Below, one piece after another: positions 45,887-58,697 of a stretch of 64,000 bases of DNA. Position numbers and translations under genes: made by a program. The stretch is from Ochotona curzoniae (Eukaryota; Chordata; Mammalia; Lagomorpha; Ochotonidae). Position 1 is the stretch's first letter, and the number at the start of each line of letters is the position of its first letter. The stretch is taken from positions 1,922,001 to 1,986,000 of the forward strand of contig NW_024465777.1 of NCBI RefSeq assembly GCF_017591425.1, written 5' to 3'. Under the pieces are notes generated by a model. The model searched no databases and was not told the origin of the DNA. It was given only the letters and a program-made list of their open reading frames with translations.

Positions 45887-46175
45887 CGAACCCGACACGA
45901 TAGCATAGTAGTTAAAGTCCTCGCCTTGAGCACACTGGGATCCCATATGGGCGCCAGTTCTAATCCTGGCAGCCCCACTTCCCATTCAGCTCCCTGCTTG
46001 TGGCCTGGGAAAGCAGTCGAGGATGGCCAAAAGCCTTGGGACCCTGCACCTGCATGGGAGACCTGGAAGAGCTCCAGGCTCCTGGCTTCAGATTGGCTCA
46101 GCTCCAGCCGTTGCGGCCGCTTGGGGAGTAAACCATCGGACAGATCTTCCTCTCTGTCTCTCCTCTCTGTATAAT
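45887..46175 (+). mobile_element. C-type SINE lacking its A-tail
   Basis: Forward copy: AACCCGACACGATAGCATAG head, GGATCCCATATGGGCGCC, TTGTGGCCTGGGAAAGC. It ends at CTCCTCTCTGTATAATGG without the CCAATAAA block. Confidence 0.85.
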
Positions 46176-48130
46176 GGCGATAGAAACTGAATATTCCAAA
46201 ACAGTCAGAGACTTTCACAGTTCCCAACACAAAGAAATGATACGGGCCTGGAATCGAGCTCTCTGATCTAATGACTTTATCCTGACCACAGAAGTATGGA
46301 CAATTACTATTTGCCCAATAAAAATGAAGAACATTTTTCACAATTTAACTTACACATACAACAGAAAAGTAGAATTTCCAACAATATTGCAAGATGAAGT
46401 CTGGATTTGTTACTGCACTAAAATAAAACATTTTTCTGTAATATTTATTAGTAAGCGAGATATTAGTTATACATCAACAGTTATCTATGCTAAGTGTTCA
46501 GCTGCTAAAGAATTAATTAAACTTCCTTCTTCAAGGATACCACATGGCACATCTACATATGTTTAAATATTCTGCCCCAGACAGAATCTCTGGGTGAATT
46601 CTACCTAGCATTTATCATTGCTATATTTTCCAGAATACAAATAAACAATATTGTGACACAGGTTTTATTTTCAAAAGAAAAAGTTTTCAAACACTAGCCG
46701 TTGCCTTTACCTATTGACGTAGTATCTCTGCGGGGCATTAGTTTGTTCTAGTTTCCGTAGAGCCAACTCATGGATTCTAAGCCAGAACTCCCCGAGACAC
46801 AAGGCTTAAGTTTCTCCCTCGGACACTCCTAATTACTTTGGCACTGAACCAAATTACATGGAATTCCAGAAAGGTTTTACAGACCTTGTGAGTTAACAGA
46901 ACAGTAGCGGTATGTGTTAACTTGCGTTGTCATCTACAACTCAGATTTTTAAGAAATAGAAGAGCTGGCAATACCAACTGATCTAAGGCTACTGAAATAA
47001 CGTTGCATTTTTAACTTTCTGCATCAGGAAAGGTTAATATTTTCCCTAAGAACACTAAAGGAAAACAGATTTGAACACAAAGGTTTCTACATGTATTTAG
47101 TATCTTGCATATACACGCACACACACCCCAATACACAATCGGTCTGTTAAGGGAAACCCTTTAACAAACACATCCACAACATCCTTCAAATGCAGGACTG
47201 AAACTAGATGGTAGCTTAATATACTAGGCTCTTAAAAAACACTAGTTATAGATAGAACTCAGGACTGAAGATAAATTTGGATTTTGAGAATATGAAGGGA
47301 AAATATTTAAACTAAGTCCCTTGACAAGTGACATTCCTTCCAAAATGAAGTGTAAGTTGCTGAGGTAAAAACCGGCTTTCTTAATGATAAAAATGTATTT
47401 TATCCAGAATTTTAATGAGTAAAGAATGGATTAAAGCAAAACTATTAACATAAAGCATAAGAAAAAATCCACTTCAGCAATCCTCAATGTTTAATACTTT
47501 AAATTCAAAATGAGGCTGGCTTCTAAAATTATATAGATAAGTGGCCAGAAGCTACAAAAACCATGTGACTTACCCTTCACCTTGAGCTCATTCTGATCCA
47601 GTAGGGAAACCATCACCTACCTTGCATGCTTGTGGAACACAGGACACAGAGGATGTAAAACTCCCCCTTAATTGCAGCCTAGACTCAGCCAAGCTTTAGT
47701 AGGTGTAATTAACCTACCACTAAAAAAAAAACAAGTCATAGTAAAAAAGGGCAAGAGTGCTTGCTTTTCTACACTTCACCTGTAAGTCTGAGGAAAGCCA
47801 GCCATCTCCTCAGCTAACCCGGGGCCATCTTCTAGTCCTCGGAAGGGGAGGTTCCACCTGCTGAGCTGAAGCTGTCTTGACAGACTTCCTCGCTCATGCC
47901 GCTTCAGCCTTCCACCACCCCAAACGCTCTCAGATATAATCAATCTATGTCACACCACTTCTGAGGAACAAGGTCATTTCAGTAAATAAATAAATTCTCA
48001 ATGGTATTTTTTTCAGTAACCTGCCTATAACTCTTTTCCTTTCTAACCTTTAAGTATGCTCTTCATTTATCATCTCTCCTAACTTATTTTCTTAACTAAT
48101 TATTAAATATTTTATGATATTTTCTGATGA
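46176..48130. other. Intergenic, nothing recognised
   Basis: About 2 kb of AT-rich unique-looking sequence with a small CA-rich patch near 47,115. No gene. Confidence 0.4.
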
Positions 48131-48132
48131 GT

Positions 48133-48441
48133 CTTTTAAAAATATATTTATTTATTTTTATTGGAAAGGAAGATACAAAGAGAGGAAGATCCTCTGTCCA
48201 ATGGTTCACTCCCCAAGAGGCCGAAATGGCTGGAGCTGAGACAATCCGAAGCCAGGAACCTCTTCCGGGTCACCCACACGGGCGCAGGGTCCCAAGGCTT
48301 TTGGCCGTCCTCGACTGCTGTCCCAGCCTACAAGCAGGGAGCTGGATGGGAAGCATGGATGCTGGGATTAGAACCGGAGCCAATATGGGATCCTGGCACA
48401 CTAAAAGTGAGGAAATTAACCGCTACCATCTAGTGCCGGGC
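48133..48441 (-). mobile_element. C-type SINE
   Basis: Reversed copy: ATTTATTTTTATTGGAAAGGAAG to CCATCTAGTGCCGGGC. It contains CTACAAGCAGGGAGCTGG. Confidence 0.87.
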
Positions 48442-48597
48442 ACAGGAGACAATGTCATTCTCTTCCCATTGTTATTAGTGATTCCTTAACTAGTAAAACT
48501 CACTTTTCTGGTCCATTTTATTTTCTGTAATATCATGTTACTAAATGTTCCTTGGACTTCAAACCCTTAACATTTTTGGTGGTCTTTATCAGTTTCA

Positions 48598-48910
48598 GGC
48601 CCGGCGCGGTGGCGCAGTGGTCAAGTCCTCGCCTTGCACGCCCGGGATCCCATATGGGTGCCGGTTCTATCCCGGCAGCCCTGTTTCCCTTCCAGCTCCC
48701 TGCCTGTGGCCCGGGAAAGCAGTAAAGGACAGCCCAAAGCTTTGGGACCCTGCGCCCATGTGGGAGACCTGGAAGAGGTTCCTGGCTTCGCATTGGCATA
48801 GCATCGGCCGTTGCAGCTCACTTAGGGAGTGAATCATCGGACGGAAGATCTTCCTCTCTATCTCTCCTCTCTGTATATCCGCCTTTCCAATAAAAACATA
48901 ATAAAAAAAA
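48598..48910 (+). mobile_element. C-type SINE, young copy
   Basis: Forward copy with one of the best-kept heads: GGCCCGGCGCGGTGGCGCAG carries an intact box A (TGGCGCAGTGG). Box B has lost one base (GGTTCTATCCC). It still has many CpG sites, a sign of recent insertion. Tail TTTCCAATAAAAACATAATA. Confidence 0.92.
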
Positions 48911-49027
48911 ATTCAAAGTAGAATTAGACAAATGACTTGAAATACATTTTGGGCTTGTTCCCACTAAGGTCTAATTTCTGAACTCCTCTGAAATACCCTT
49001 GACCTTGCAATTTAAAAGGTATAGCCA

Positions 49028-49368
49028 TGGGCCCGGCAGCGTAGCCTAGCGGCTAAAGTCCTGGCCTTCAATGCCCTGGGATCCCATATGGGCGCCGGTT
49101 CTAATCCCGGCAGCTCCACTTCCCATCCACCTCCCTGCTTGTGGCCTGGGAAAGCAGTCGAGGACAGCCCAAAGCCTTGGGACCCTGCACCCGCGTGGGA
49201 GACCTGGAACAAGTTCCTGGATCCTGGCTTCAGATCAGCATAGCATCGGCCATTGCACTCACTTGGGGAGTGAATCATCGAATGGAAGATCTTCCTCCCT
49301 GTCTCTCCTTCTCTCTGTATATCTGACTTTACAGTAAATAAATAAAAAATCTTAAAAAAAAAAAAAAA
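49028..49368 (+). mobile_element. C-type SINE with clean target duplication
   Basis: Forward full-length copy: GGGCCCGGCAGCGTAGCC to TAAATAAATAAAAAATC and A16 or more. AAAAGGTATAGCCA is repeated exactly before (49,014-49,027) and after (49,369-49,382). It is the best-dated recent insertion in this stretch. Confidence 0.95.
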
Positions 49369-49429
49369 AAAAGGTATAGCCAGGAACAATGGCATCACCT
49401 AGGAGCTTATTAGAAATGTAAATTCTTGG

Positions 49430-49762
49430 GCCTGGCAAATAGCCTAGCAGCTACATCCTCGCAAATAGCCTAGCAGCTACATCCTCGCCTTGCATCTGGC
49501 AGGATCCCATGAGTACGAGTTCGTATCCTGGTTGCTCCACTTCCCATCCAATTCTCTGCTTGTGGCCTGAGAAAGCAGTAGAGGACAGCCAAAGGCTTTG
49601 GGACCTATATCCACATGGGAGACCTGGAGAAGCTCCTGGCTTTGAATCAGCTCAGCTCTGGCTGTTGTGGCCACTTAGGGAGTGAACCAGCAGATGAAGG
49701 ATTTTTTCTCTCCATATCTCCTTCTTCCCATATATCTGCCTTTCCAATAAAAAAGAAACCTT
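49430..49762 (+). mobile_element. C-type SINE with duplicated box A region
   Basis: Forward copy. A 26-bp segment containing AGCCTAGCAGCTACATCC is present twice in perfect tandem (49,435-49,460 and 49,461-49,486), so the head has two box A-like sequences. The rest is normal up to TTTCCAATAAAAAAGAAACC. Confidence 0.9.
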
Positions 49763-49763
49763 T

Positions 49764-50100
49764 AGGGCCCAGCGCAGTGACCTAACAGCTAAAGTTCTCA
49801 TCTTGAATGTACTGGGATTCCATATGGGTGCTGGTTCTAATCTCGGCAGCTCCACTTCCCATTCAGCTCCCTGCTTGTGGCCTGGGAGAACAGTCAAGCA
49901 CGGCCCAAAGCCTTGGGACCCTGCACCCACGTGGGAGATCCAGAAGAAGCTTCTGGCTCCTGGCTTCGGATCGGTGCAGCACCGGCCATTGTGGTCACTT
50001 AGGGAGTGAATCATTGGACAGAAGATCTTCCTCTCTGTCTCTCCTCCTCTCTGTGTATCTGCCTTTCCAATAAAAATAAAATAAATCTAGAAAAAAAAAG
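49764..50100 (+). mobile_element. C-type SINE abutting the previous one
   Basis: Forward copy beginning GGGCCCAGCGCAGTGACC right at the tail of the preceding SINE. It ends CCAATAAAAATAAAATAAATC and A9. Confidence 0.92.
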
Positions 50101-50848
50101 TAAACTTATTCCACTTCAGATAAAATAAATTCAAACCTACATTAAAAAGAATTCCCTAGGATTCTGACCCACATTTAGTATGAGATGCGCTGCTAAGTGG
50201 TGAATCATAAACAGTTTAACTAGAAAAATAACATCACCAGATTTTCTTTCAAAATTATTTTGAGATGTACAAGTTCTTTCACATGTAATACAATCAATTG
50301 GAAATGTTACAATTAATAAGAGAAATTTGAAGAATAATAATTAATGTTAACTGTCTAATAAAATGTTTCCATACCAATGGATATATTTTTAAATATGATT
50401 AATCTACTAAGGTTCTTTTTCTAACAACAAGAATGATGGAAAGTGTCAATGTTATGTTAAACACACACTGTGCTTAACCAAAACTACTTAGCTCTATCAA
50501 AACTTGCCAAAGACACTCAAGTTCTTCTGACCAAACCTTACTAGGATTTGATCTGAGACTGAATTAAGAACACCATTACCACCAACAGCTAAACAAAAAA
50601 AGAACTGGCTGATGAGTGCAAAAGATCCAAAACAGTGATTCTGAGAAGAAACAATTAACTTCTGCCACTTCTATTTAAAAATCTAGGCAACTGAGAAGTA
50701 CAAATTAAAGGTTTCCTGGCTGAAATACAAAATTAACCCATGAAATAACACCAGTAATGTTTGTAAATACTATAAAATGTACTCTATGAAGTTATCACAA
50801 TGCATTATTGTTTTCTTCACATATCTGAAAATCTGAGGCTACACTTTT
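50101..50848. other. Intergenic, nothing recognised
   Basis: AT-rich unique-looking sequence without features. Confidence 0.4.
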
Positions 50849-51154
50849 TTAAAAATTATTTTTATTGGAAAGTCAGATTTACAGAGAGGAGAAAGAACTT
50901 CTATCTGTTCATTTCCCAAGCAGACACACGACCCAGAGTTGAGCTGAGCTGATCTTAAACCAGGAGCCAAGAACCCCTTCCAGGTCTCCCATGCAAGTAC
51001 AGGGCCCTAAGGCCCTGGGCCGTCCTCACTGCTTTCCCAGGCCTCCCCCAGGGAGCTGGAAGGGAAGTGGAGCAGCCAGGACATGAATTAGAGCCACGAG
51101 ATCCCAGCGCATGCAAGGCAAGGACTTCAGCCACTCTGGTATCACACCAGGGCC
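50849..51154 (-). mobile_element. C-type SINE
   Basis: Reversed copy: TTATTTTTATTGGAAAGTCAG to ATCACACCAGGGCC. The CCATATGG motif is lost (GAGCCACGAGATCCC). Confidence 0.87.
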
Positions 51155-51276
51155 TACACTCCTTTTTTTCAAACAAAAGTTACTACAATTGACAATACTG
51201 ATCGTTCTTAGCATCCTTCCTTTGAAAAGCAGCTGAAAACAATCAAACTGCACATTATTTTAGTAAGGCATGACCT

Positions 51277-51572
51277 GGTACCCAGCGCAGTAGCCTAGTG
51301 GTTAAAATCCTCGCCTTGCATGCACCGGGATCTCATGTGGGCGCCAGTTTGTGTTCCAACGGCTTTACTCACCTTCCTCCCAGCTCCCTGCTTGTGGCAT
51401 GGAGGCCTGGAAAGCAGTAGAAGACAGGGAAGAAGCTCCTGGCTTTAGCTCAGCTCTGGCAGTTCCATTGCTTGGGGAGTGAACCAGGGGATGGAGGATC
51501 TTTCTCTCTGTATCTCATTCTCTCTGTATATCTGATTTTCCATTAAAAATAAATAAATCTAAAAAAATAAAG
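51277..51572 (+). mobile_element. C-type SINE, middle deleted
   Basis: Forward copy: GGTACCCAGCGCAGTAGCC to TTTCCATTAAAAATAAATAA. The ACCCTGCACC to GGGAGACC block is missing. CATGAC on both sides may be a short target duplication. Confidence 0.85.
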
Positions 51573-52020
51573 ACATGACTAAGGTACATTTTTTATTATT
51601 ATTATTTCCTATTAATAAACACAAGGTTACAGCCTAAAGTCACCATTTTGGAATCCTAAGTAAATTACTGATATCCTGCTATGCAAATATAAATATTCTC
51701 TTTAAGGCAATATATAATAAAACCGTATTTCTAAAAACAAACTAAATAAATTAATAAATTAAGGGCTTTAAGTAGAAGCAAAAGCTATTAACACTGCCCA
51801 AACTTGAAAAGCGACTTCCTTTTATTTCTGGAAAACTACACTAACGTGAGCTGCCATTTTACCTCTAGTTCATCCAAACCTGAAGTGCCTAAGCTTATGT
51901 ATTTTTGTAACTAACATTCCTTCCTGTTTCAGCTAGCGAAATTTGATACTGTGGGGGAAAGAAGTGAACTCTGGAAAATACTACCAAGCGGTAGTATTTT
52001 TTTGCCTTAAAACAATAGGG
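51573..52020. other. Intergenic, nothing recognised
   Basis: AT-rich with a short TTATTATTATT run. No gene. Confidence 0.4.
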
Positions 52021-52025
52021 CTTTT

Positions 52026-52358
52026 GGGCATGGCGCGATAGCCATGGTGGTTAAGGTCCTCGCCTTGAACACACCGGGATCCCATATGGCTGCCGGTTCT
52101 AATCCCGGCAGCTCCACTTCCCATCCAGCTCCCTGCTTGTGGCCTGGGAAAGCAGTCAGGGATGGCCCAGAGCATTGGGACCCTGCACCCACGTGGGAGA
52201 CCCAGAAAGAAGTTCCTGGCTCCGGATCAGCACAGCACTGGCCGTTGTGGTCACTTAGGGAGTGAATCATTGGCAGAAGATCTTCCTCTCTGTCTCTCCT
52301 CCTCTCTGTACATCTGCCTTTCCAATAAAAATAAATCAATCTTAACAAAAAAAAGGGG
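52026..52358 (+). mobile_element. C-type SINE
   Basis: Forward full-length copy: GGGCATGGCGCGATAGCC head, GGATCCCATATGGCTGCC, and tail CCAATAAAAATAAATCAATC followed by A-run and G8. Confidence 0.9.
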
Positions 52359-52645
52359 GGGGAGCACTTTCCCCCATCACTTAAATTGATTCGCCTTCAC
52401 TCAAATGTAACAGAGTCAGAATATACTACTATTCCTTTTGTGTAGTTTTTTTCTCAACTTGTTTATAAAGTGTTAGGTCCCTATTAACTTTCTGGTCATC
52501 TTAGCTAATAATACTGTATGTAATCTGCAGAAGAATAAGTGTACTGTTCCAAGAAATTTTACACTGAGTTGTAAAACTTCTACCTTCCTGACTGGTGAGG
52601 AATCCAGGAGATCATCAAGGAAATTCATAAGAAAAATGACTACCA

Positions 52646-52957
52646 AGTCCAGCGTGATGACTTAGCCACTAAAGTCCTCACCTTGAATGTGCCGGTTCTA
52701 ATCCCAGCAGCTCCGCTTCCCATCCAGCTCCCTGCTTGTGGCCTGGGAAAGCAGTTGAGGACGGCCCAAAGCCTCGGGAACTATCACCTATGGGAGACCC
52801 AGAAGAAACTCTGGGTTCCTGGCTTCAGATCAGCGCAGCTCCAGCCATGTGGTCAGTTGGGGAGTGAACCAGCAGATGGAAGATCTTCCTCTGTCTCTCC
52901 TCCTCTCTGTATATCTGCCTTTCCAATAAAAATACACCTATCTCAAAAAAAAAGGAA
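52646..52957 (+). mobile_element. C-type SINE with target duplication
   Basis: Forward copy: AGTCCAGCGTGATGACTTAG to CCAATAAAAATACACC. It lacks the GGATCCCATATGGGC motif. Flanks AAAAATGACTACCA (52,632-52,645) and AAAAACTGACTACTA (52,958-52,972) are a near-perfect duplication. This is the last SINE before the HNRNPR 3' region. Confidence 0.9.
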
Positions 52958-53600
52958 AAAAACTGACTACTATGTTTACTTGCAAGTGAATGGGATCCAT
53001 ATCTAAACAGAACCTTACCAAGTTTTCTTTAAGAAATAAAGAGAACTCTCCATGTGGAACTTTCTATACACTGGAGACATTTGCCGATTATGCAAAAAAC
53101 CCTCCAACACAATCTTCCTCAAACACTGCCCTCCCCATTTTTCTTTCACTTGTGATACACCTATAAGGTAAGGGCTCAGGGAAGACAAACTTGCTGAAAG
53201 CCCTGTCCCAGTTTCAACCTGCTCACCTCTGGCGCTTTTTCTAAGATCACTTCCAATGTGGCATGCCACAATTTCCTCAGAAAAAAATCTTACAGGCTGC
53301 CTACTGACCCCAAAACCAACATTACTATTGGACACTGACATTGGACAGACTCAAGTTCTCACCCCCAAAAATGCTACTTCTTGTCTAACACCTCCACAAT
53401 CCCCAATTATTCACCCTTATGATTATACTTACTCTTTCACTACCTTCCTTTGAGTAGGCCTCAAATCCCTACTGCTTAATTTAAGAACTGGAATTCTGTT
53501 TGACTACAAAAGCCTCAATTCACACTGAATCTGTTTTACATAACTGAACCCACCATACCCCACCCAAAATCACCAACACAACATTTTGAACATGTTGAAT

Positions 53601-53606
53601 TTTATT
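53601..53606 (-). terminator. HNRNPR: Distal poly(A) signal
   Basis: The minus strand reads TTTTTAATAAAATTCAAC. About 15-40 nt further comes GU-rich TGTTGTGTTGGTGATTTTGG, the expected downstream element. Cleavage would fall near 53,580-53,590. It is the best-formed poly(A) site in the region by eye. Confidence 0.55.
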
Positions 53607-56600
53607 AAAAATATTTAACATTGTACAAATATTTCAATACAGTATTGGTACATGAACACTGTACCAGAAGCATTTTTATTAAACTCATGATTAAATGGAA
53701 ATGGTATTGCAAACTCCCAATTTGTACTTCTCATGTTACTGTATGCACACCAGCAATCCAATTATAAATAGTCTTAGAACATAGTACTAAACACCATAAC
53801 AGAACTCATTCAAGTACATCCTACCTATTATACTGCACAGGCGAGAGAAGTCCTTTTGCACAACTCTGGTGAGACAGGAAGATAAGCAATGTTCATGGGA
53901 TCCTGACTAAGTTGCTATATTCTATGAGAGCCCTTTATGATATTTGAGCAACCTAAGTTTTCCTCCAGAATGCCTCCTCCTTTTTTGGTTCCATGTTGTT
54001 GTTTTTTTTTTTTTATAAAGCCAACAAAAATGTACGCTGCATTATCGTTAACCTGCACAAAGTCATGTGAATTACTTGAGTACTCCTATTGCTTACTATA
54101 AACTTCTCAAGGAGCATGTGATCTAGTGCAACCTTTACGGTTCTATACCCTGATCTTCTCTATCACTGATACATGCATAAAGTGTGTCAGAAGAGCAAAG
54201 AAAGTATCTTAATTCAACCCTGCAATCACTGCAATTCTTACACCTGGAATTTCATTGTAGTGATGTACAGTTTAGCCTACAACAAATTACAGATAAAGAT
54301 TTATATTCATGACACAGACTAGCACTTGTTTAATACCTGGGAGACGCTTTCTACACCGGCACCCCCAACCAATAAGGAAGGTATAGTATTGTTAAGAATA
54401 CTGAGGAGGTTCTCAGGCATAAAAATCCAAACTATTTTTCATCAGTGTTTATGCCATATTACAATTTTTAATATAGTATGGCAAGAAATGCATTACTAAA
54501 TTTAATTTCCTCAATTTATATTTTACCATCACAGAATCTCCTATAATTTGTAACATGAGATTTCATCCTTAACAATTATCTCAAAAATGGCTTAGAATTC
54601 TACCAGTCTACTAATCTTTTCTCTCTTGGAGTTTCAGACAAAACACGTAATGGTTTGTGCTTCTGTAATTTCAAAGTCTTAACATTCTAGCTATATTATT
54701 CCTCTGGACCAAAAGTCATTTTACCAGTGTTACCTAAGTTGATCCCTCTATTGCCCATCTAGCTGCTAAAACCTAAGTTTTACTTTATAACATTAATATC
54801 TATTTTGCAAGAATTTTTAAAATAATTATCAACTAGTGTTCAAACCCTCTGGTCTATCAGCACCTTCCTATTTGCACTAAAATTAGTGTGTAATTGAACA
54901 TCTCTTAAGATGCATTATATACTACTAACCTACCCAATAAAAATACAGTAAACATCAGTGATGGGACTGAAATCACAGTAAAATAAAGCAAGCTTATAGT
55001 CTCTTCAAGAGACTAGACTGTATGGTCATTCTTGATTGCCTAAAATATACATCCAATATTTCATTATTTCATACCTGCAACTCTTTCCTATACTACTGAT
55101 CAACTACCCATTCAAGAATAAATGTAGTATTTTTTATATGTACCTATTAAGAACAAAATCATTTCTTATTTTCCTACAAGGCTGACATATTTGCCCACTG
55201 ATAGAATACGGGCATTCTCCCACACTTAATGCCCCACTACTGATTAAAAAAAAAATAGGAAAAAAAAAGTTCTTACCAACAATTCCACTGGTTATCGTCC
55301 CCAGCGAACCCCACCTAGCAAGTCGACATCATGACATGTCAGGTCAGGGCAGCCTCAACCTCGCTTCCCTGATAGTCAGGTGATAAAAGGAAGGAGTTAA
55401 AACAGGGAAAGAACACTTGCAGATTTCTGGATAACATCTGAAAATGATTAAAAACAAAAGCAAAACAAAACCAGAGCTTCTGGTAACCTCTAAATATGTA
55501 TATACACACACATACATATGTATGTAAAAAGAAAAAGCACTTTTTTTCAGGAAAACCACCAATAACTATGTCAAATTAAACATTTATTATTAAATTACTA
55601 ATTCATATGAAGTTAAATATGCATACTTTTAAAGCTTGGTGCTTGCGTTTCGAAATTAAGACCTAATCAAGAAACTTGTAGTGTAAATGTAAGCATGACT
55701 GTTCTATGGATTTGTTATTCTGGATTCTCCAGTCATCCAATGCATGGTCTGAAGCAGAACAACCCCACCCCTAAGTTAACAGAAGCTCCCATTCTTACAG
55801 AAACATAAAACACACTTGGAAATCCAGTGCATTCTTTCTATAAGGCTTTTTCTGAGCTGCTCACTTAAGAAACTCCAACCACTCAAGGACAACACAAGCA
55901 GTAAGTACAGTTGGTCGCCTTCAACACCAGATAACTCGGAATAGAAATGTTCTCTTCAAAAAAATCAAAACAGCAAAATTTAGAATTAGGAGTACTTCTA
56001 ATTGACAACAGCCTTATAGTAAGTATTTACTGGAAGGGTTTTGTTTTACAAATAATATACTATTAATAAAACATAGGTATGATCATATTTAAATGGGCAG
56101 GAGGCAAATGATGTAATGAGTTTCAAGAATCATAATATATGGCTTTATGCTAGGAGTGGAATTCTATGTCCTTTCTCTTTTGGAACTTAAAATATACAAT
56201 TTATTTTTATGCAATCTGACCTTTATAAAAAGAGGGCTTACCACCTAAATAAGTTTTCAAAATCAAATGAGAAAAATTATCTACTACTAACAGAAAGCAC
56301 TGGGCTTTCTTATGCAGAATTAATCCCAATAACTAAGAAAACTTGAAAGCAATTACTAAATTCTTTTGTTAAAAAAAAAACTATATAACCATTACTTTTG
56401 ATCAAATAAAGCTAAATTTATTAAAAATGTGGCAACTTTTTAACTTTTTTAAAAAATTAAAACACCTTCATATAATACATACATTTAAGCAACTGCTATA
56501 AATGAGTGATCAAATGAAAATTAGTACTTCATTAAGGGGAATATTTGTCATTAAGGGTCTACTTCAATGTTATTTCCCAACACACAATTTATTCAAATAG

Positions 56601-58431
56601 GCACATAAACAATGCTGAACCAATAAGGTTGGGAAACCAGAAAAAGATAGAAAGACAGAAGTGGAAACCAAATCCATCGGAACTCAATTCACGCTTACTA
56701 TTTTTTTTTTTAAAGCATACTATAAATCTGGAATAAAGACTTCCCTCAACTGATACTTTTCAAGTTTATATTTTATACTTTGAGATTTCTATGAAAAGCT
56801 GAGCTCTCATTTTCTCTAAGTGCTGCTATAGCAGTAATTTATAAATATTAAAAAGGAAAAGTTTTGAAGTTTTAATGAGCTATGTTTTTGGTGAAATAAA
56901 TCAGAAAATCTATAAAAGCAAGTATTAGTGGGGTACCTCTGCAATATATCTTTAATTAGCAAGAGGGACAGTCAAAATGTAATTTGCAATTTTTGAAAGG
57001 AAAAAATTCTGATATGAAACTCAAGCTACATTCTTATGTTTTTACAAGGGTTTCTTTATATTTTAGGGTGGGTGGGAGAAACATAATAAGCTACTTTTTA
57101 GAATCATCTATTCCCATTCCTAATTTTCTTCATGACAACTCTGTAGCTTTTAATATCTAAGTTTTAATAAATACAAATAATTCACTTGTAATTTTCTTTC
57201 CAAAAAATCAATATTATTTAAGTATCATTTAGATTTACAGTCACACCTTCAAACTGTATGTTCAAAGTTTAAGAGCAGCATTTAAAGACTGTTTGGTGTC
57301 TTTACTTATAGACATGGGCATAAGAAAAATAATAAACTGAATCCTTACCACATAAATACCCATGTTAACTTGCAACTACAACAGACCCATTTGCATTAGC
57401 TTCCAAAAATATAAGGCCTGTTTTATTACTACATGATGCAGTGGGTATAACTGAAATTGAAATGAACTATATTGTGTATCATAAGCAAATACTTTCTTAT
57501 TGAAAATGAAGTCATAAAACCCCAAATTTGATGTAGTCAATCTCTTAAGGAATTTGCTATCACAGAAGACACCAAAAAGGAACAAACACAAAATAATAGT
57601 GTGTCTACTTTAAGCATTCCCCAATGGCTTTTACTTTCACCATTATAAAGACATTTTGAAGCAAGCTAGGAACAAAATGGAAGGGAAAACTAGATAGTAA
57701 TTTGAAAACGATCCACACTATTTTGCACTGCAGTTTAGCTTCTTTTGTTCCTTTCCTTCTCAAACAAGAAAGCCATTAAAATAAATCAGAATTTAGATTT
57801 TATGTTTTGGCCAACCAAAAACTTAGCCATTAGGGGTAGTAAAAATATAATAAAAAAGACATGTTACCAGAAAGTCTATTAGAATATTTTAAGCCTCTCT
57901 TAGAAGGCATGTATCTCAAAGCAAATTTACACAGCAAAAGGTAATTGTATTTTTAAACCAGTAGCCACAACAACATACGCTAAAACAAGCTCGGTCCACA
58001 GTGTAACTGGCCACTATCGTACTAAGAGTTTTCCCAGTATGTATGTTTGCTTATCCAGCAAATAACGTCTCCAGCCACAGATTATCCATTATACAATGAA
58101 TGATGGACAAAATAGATTGCAGACTGCTTCCCAGGCCCATTTTAAACACAAATTATCCAATGCTTGCAGTGCTTGAACATATTTTCTTTTTAAATAATAA
58201 AATTTCCAAATTAATAGACTATGAGAAAACACCAATCAATGAATTTAGACTATTCCTCAGTCTGATATCCATGGTACATGTTGGAACAGACAAGAAATTT
58301 TGCGTGAATTTGATCACTCACATAGGCAGTTATACTTTGAAAACAATATTCCTTGCAGGATTACAAGTAAAATAATGTTTTAGGACACAATTGAATTTGA
58401 AATAGGTAATGTTTTGAATAGATTTTTGAGT

Positions 58432-58437
58432 TTTATT
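58432..58437 (-). terminator. HNRNPR: Proximal poly(A) signal
   Basis: The minus strand reads AGATTTCAATAAAACTC, an AATAAA about 625 nt past the stop codon, with a weak U/GU-rich downstream stretch (CAATTGTGTCCT). It would give a short 3' UTR of roughly 650 nt. Confidence 0.55.
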
Positions 58438-58691
58438 GAAATCTTACATGAACAAGAAATTGGAAATACAATCACATCAAAGAACAAATTGTCACGGCTT
58501 TGACGTTTAAGCCAAACAAATTTTGTAGGGCAGATTTCAAAAAGGTGTGAAGTTATAACAATTTAAAAACACAGTTAACCTACTTCTAGGAATGCAAAAC
58601 ATACAATCATAGGTTATTTCCAATACAAGAAAACTTAAATTTGTTTGCTTTAATTTCTTAAAACTACTAAGACAAAGCACTGGCTTGTATT

Positions 58692-58697
58692 TTTATT
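58692..58697 (-). terminator. HNRNPR: Minor poly(A) signal candidate
   Basis: The minus strand reads GCTGTAAATAAAAATAC about 365 nt past the stop codon. It has AATAAA but no obvious GU-rich element. Confidence 0.3.

Noticed and set aside
30088..47620. Minus-strand GTAAGT/GTAGGT sites as exons of a hidden gene
   Set aside because: About ten sites in 17 kb is near chance expectation. No matching acceptors with open frames were found.
48598..48670. tRNA gene at well-kept SINE heads
   Set aside because: Box A and box B are present, but the segment is embedded in a SINE and lacks a foldable tRNA with an anticodon stem.
1..53000. HTR1D, which I expect downstream of HNRNPR in mammals
   Set aside because: It is a single-exon receptor of about 377 residues. 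No open frame of that size or seven-helix content exists here, so it must lie further left.
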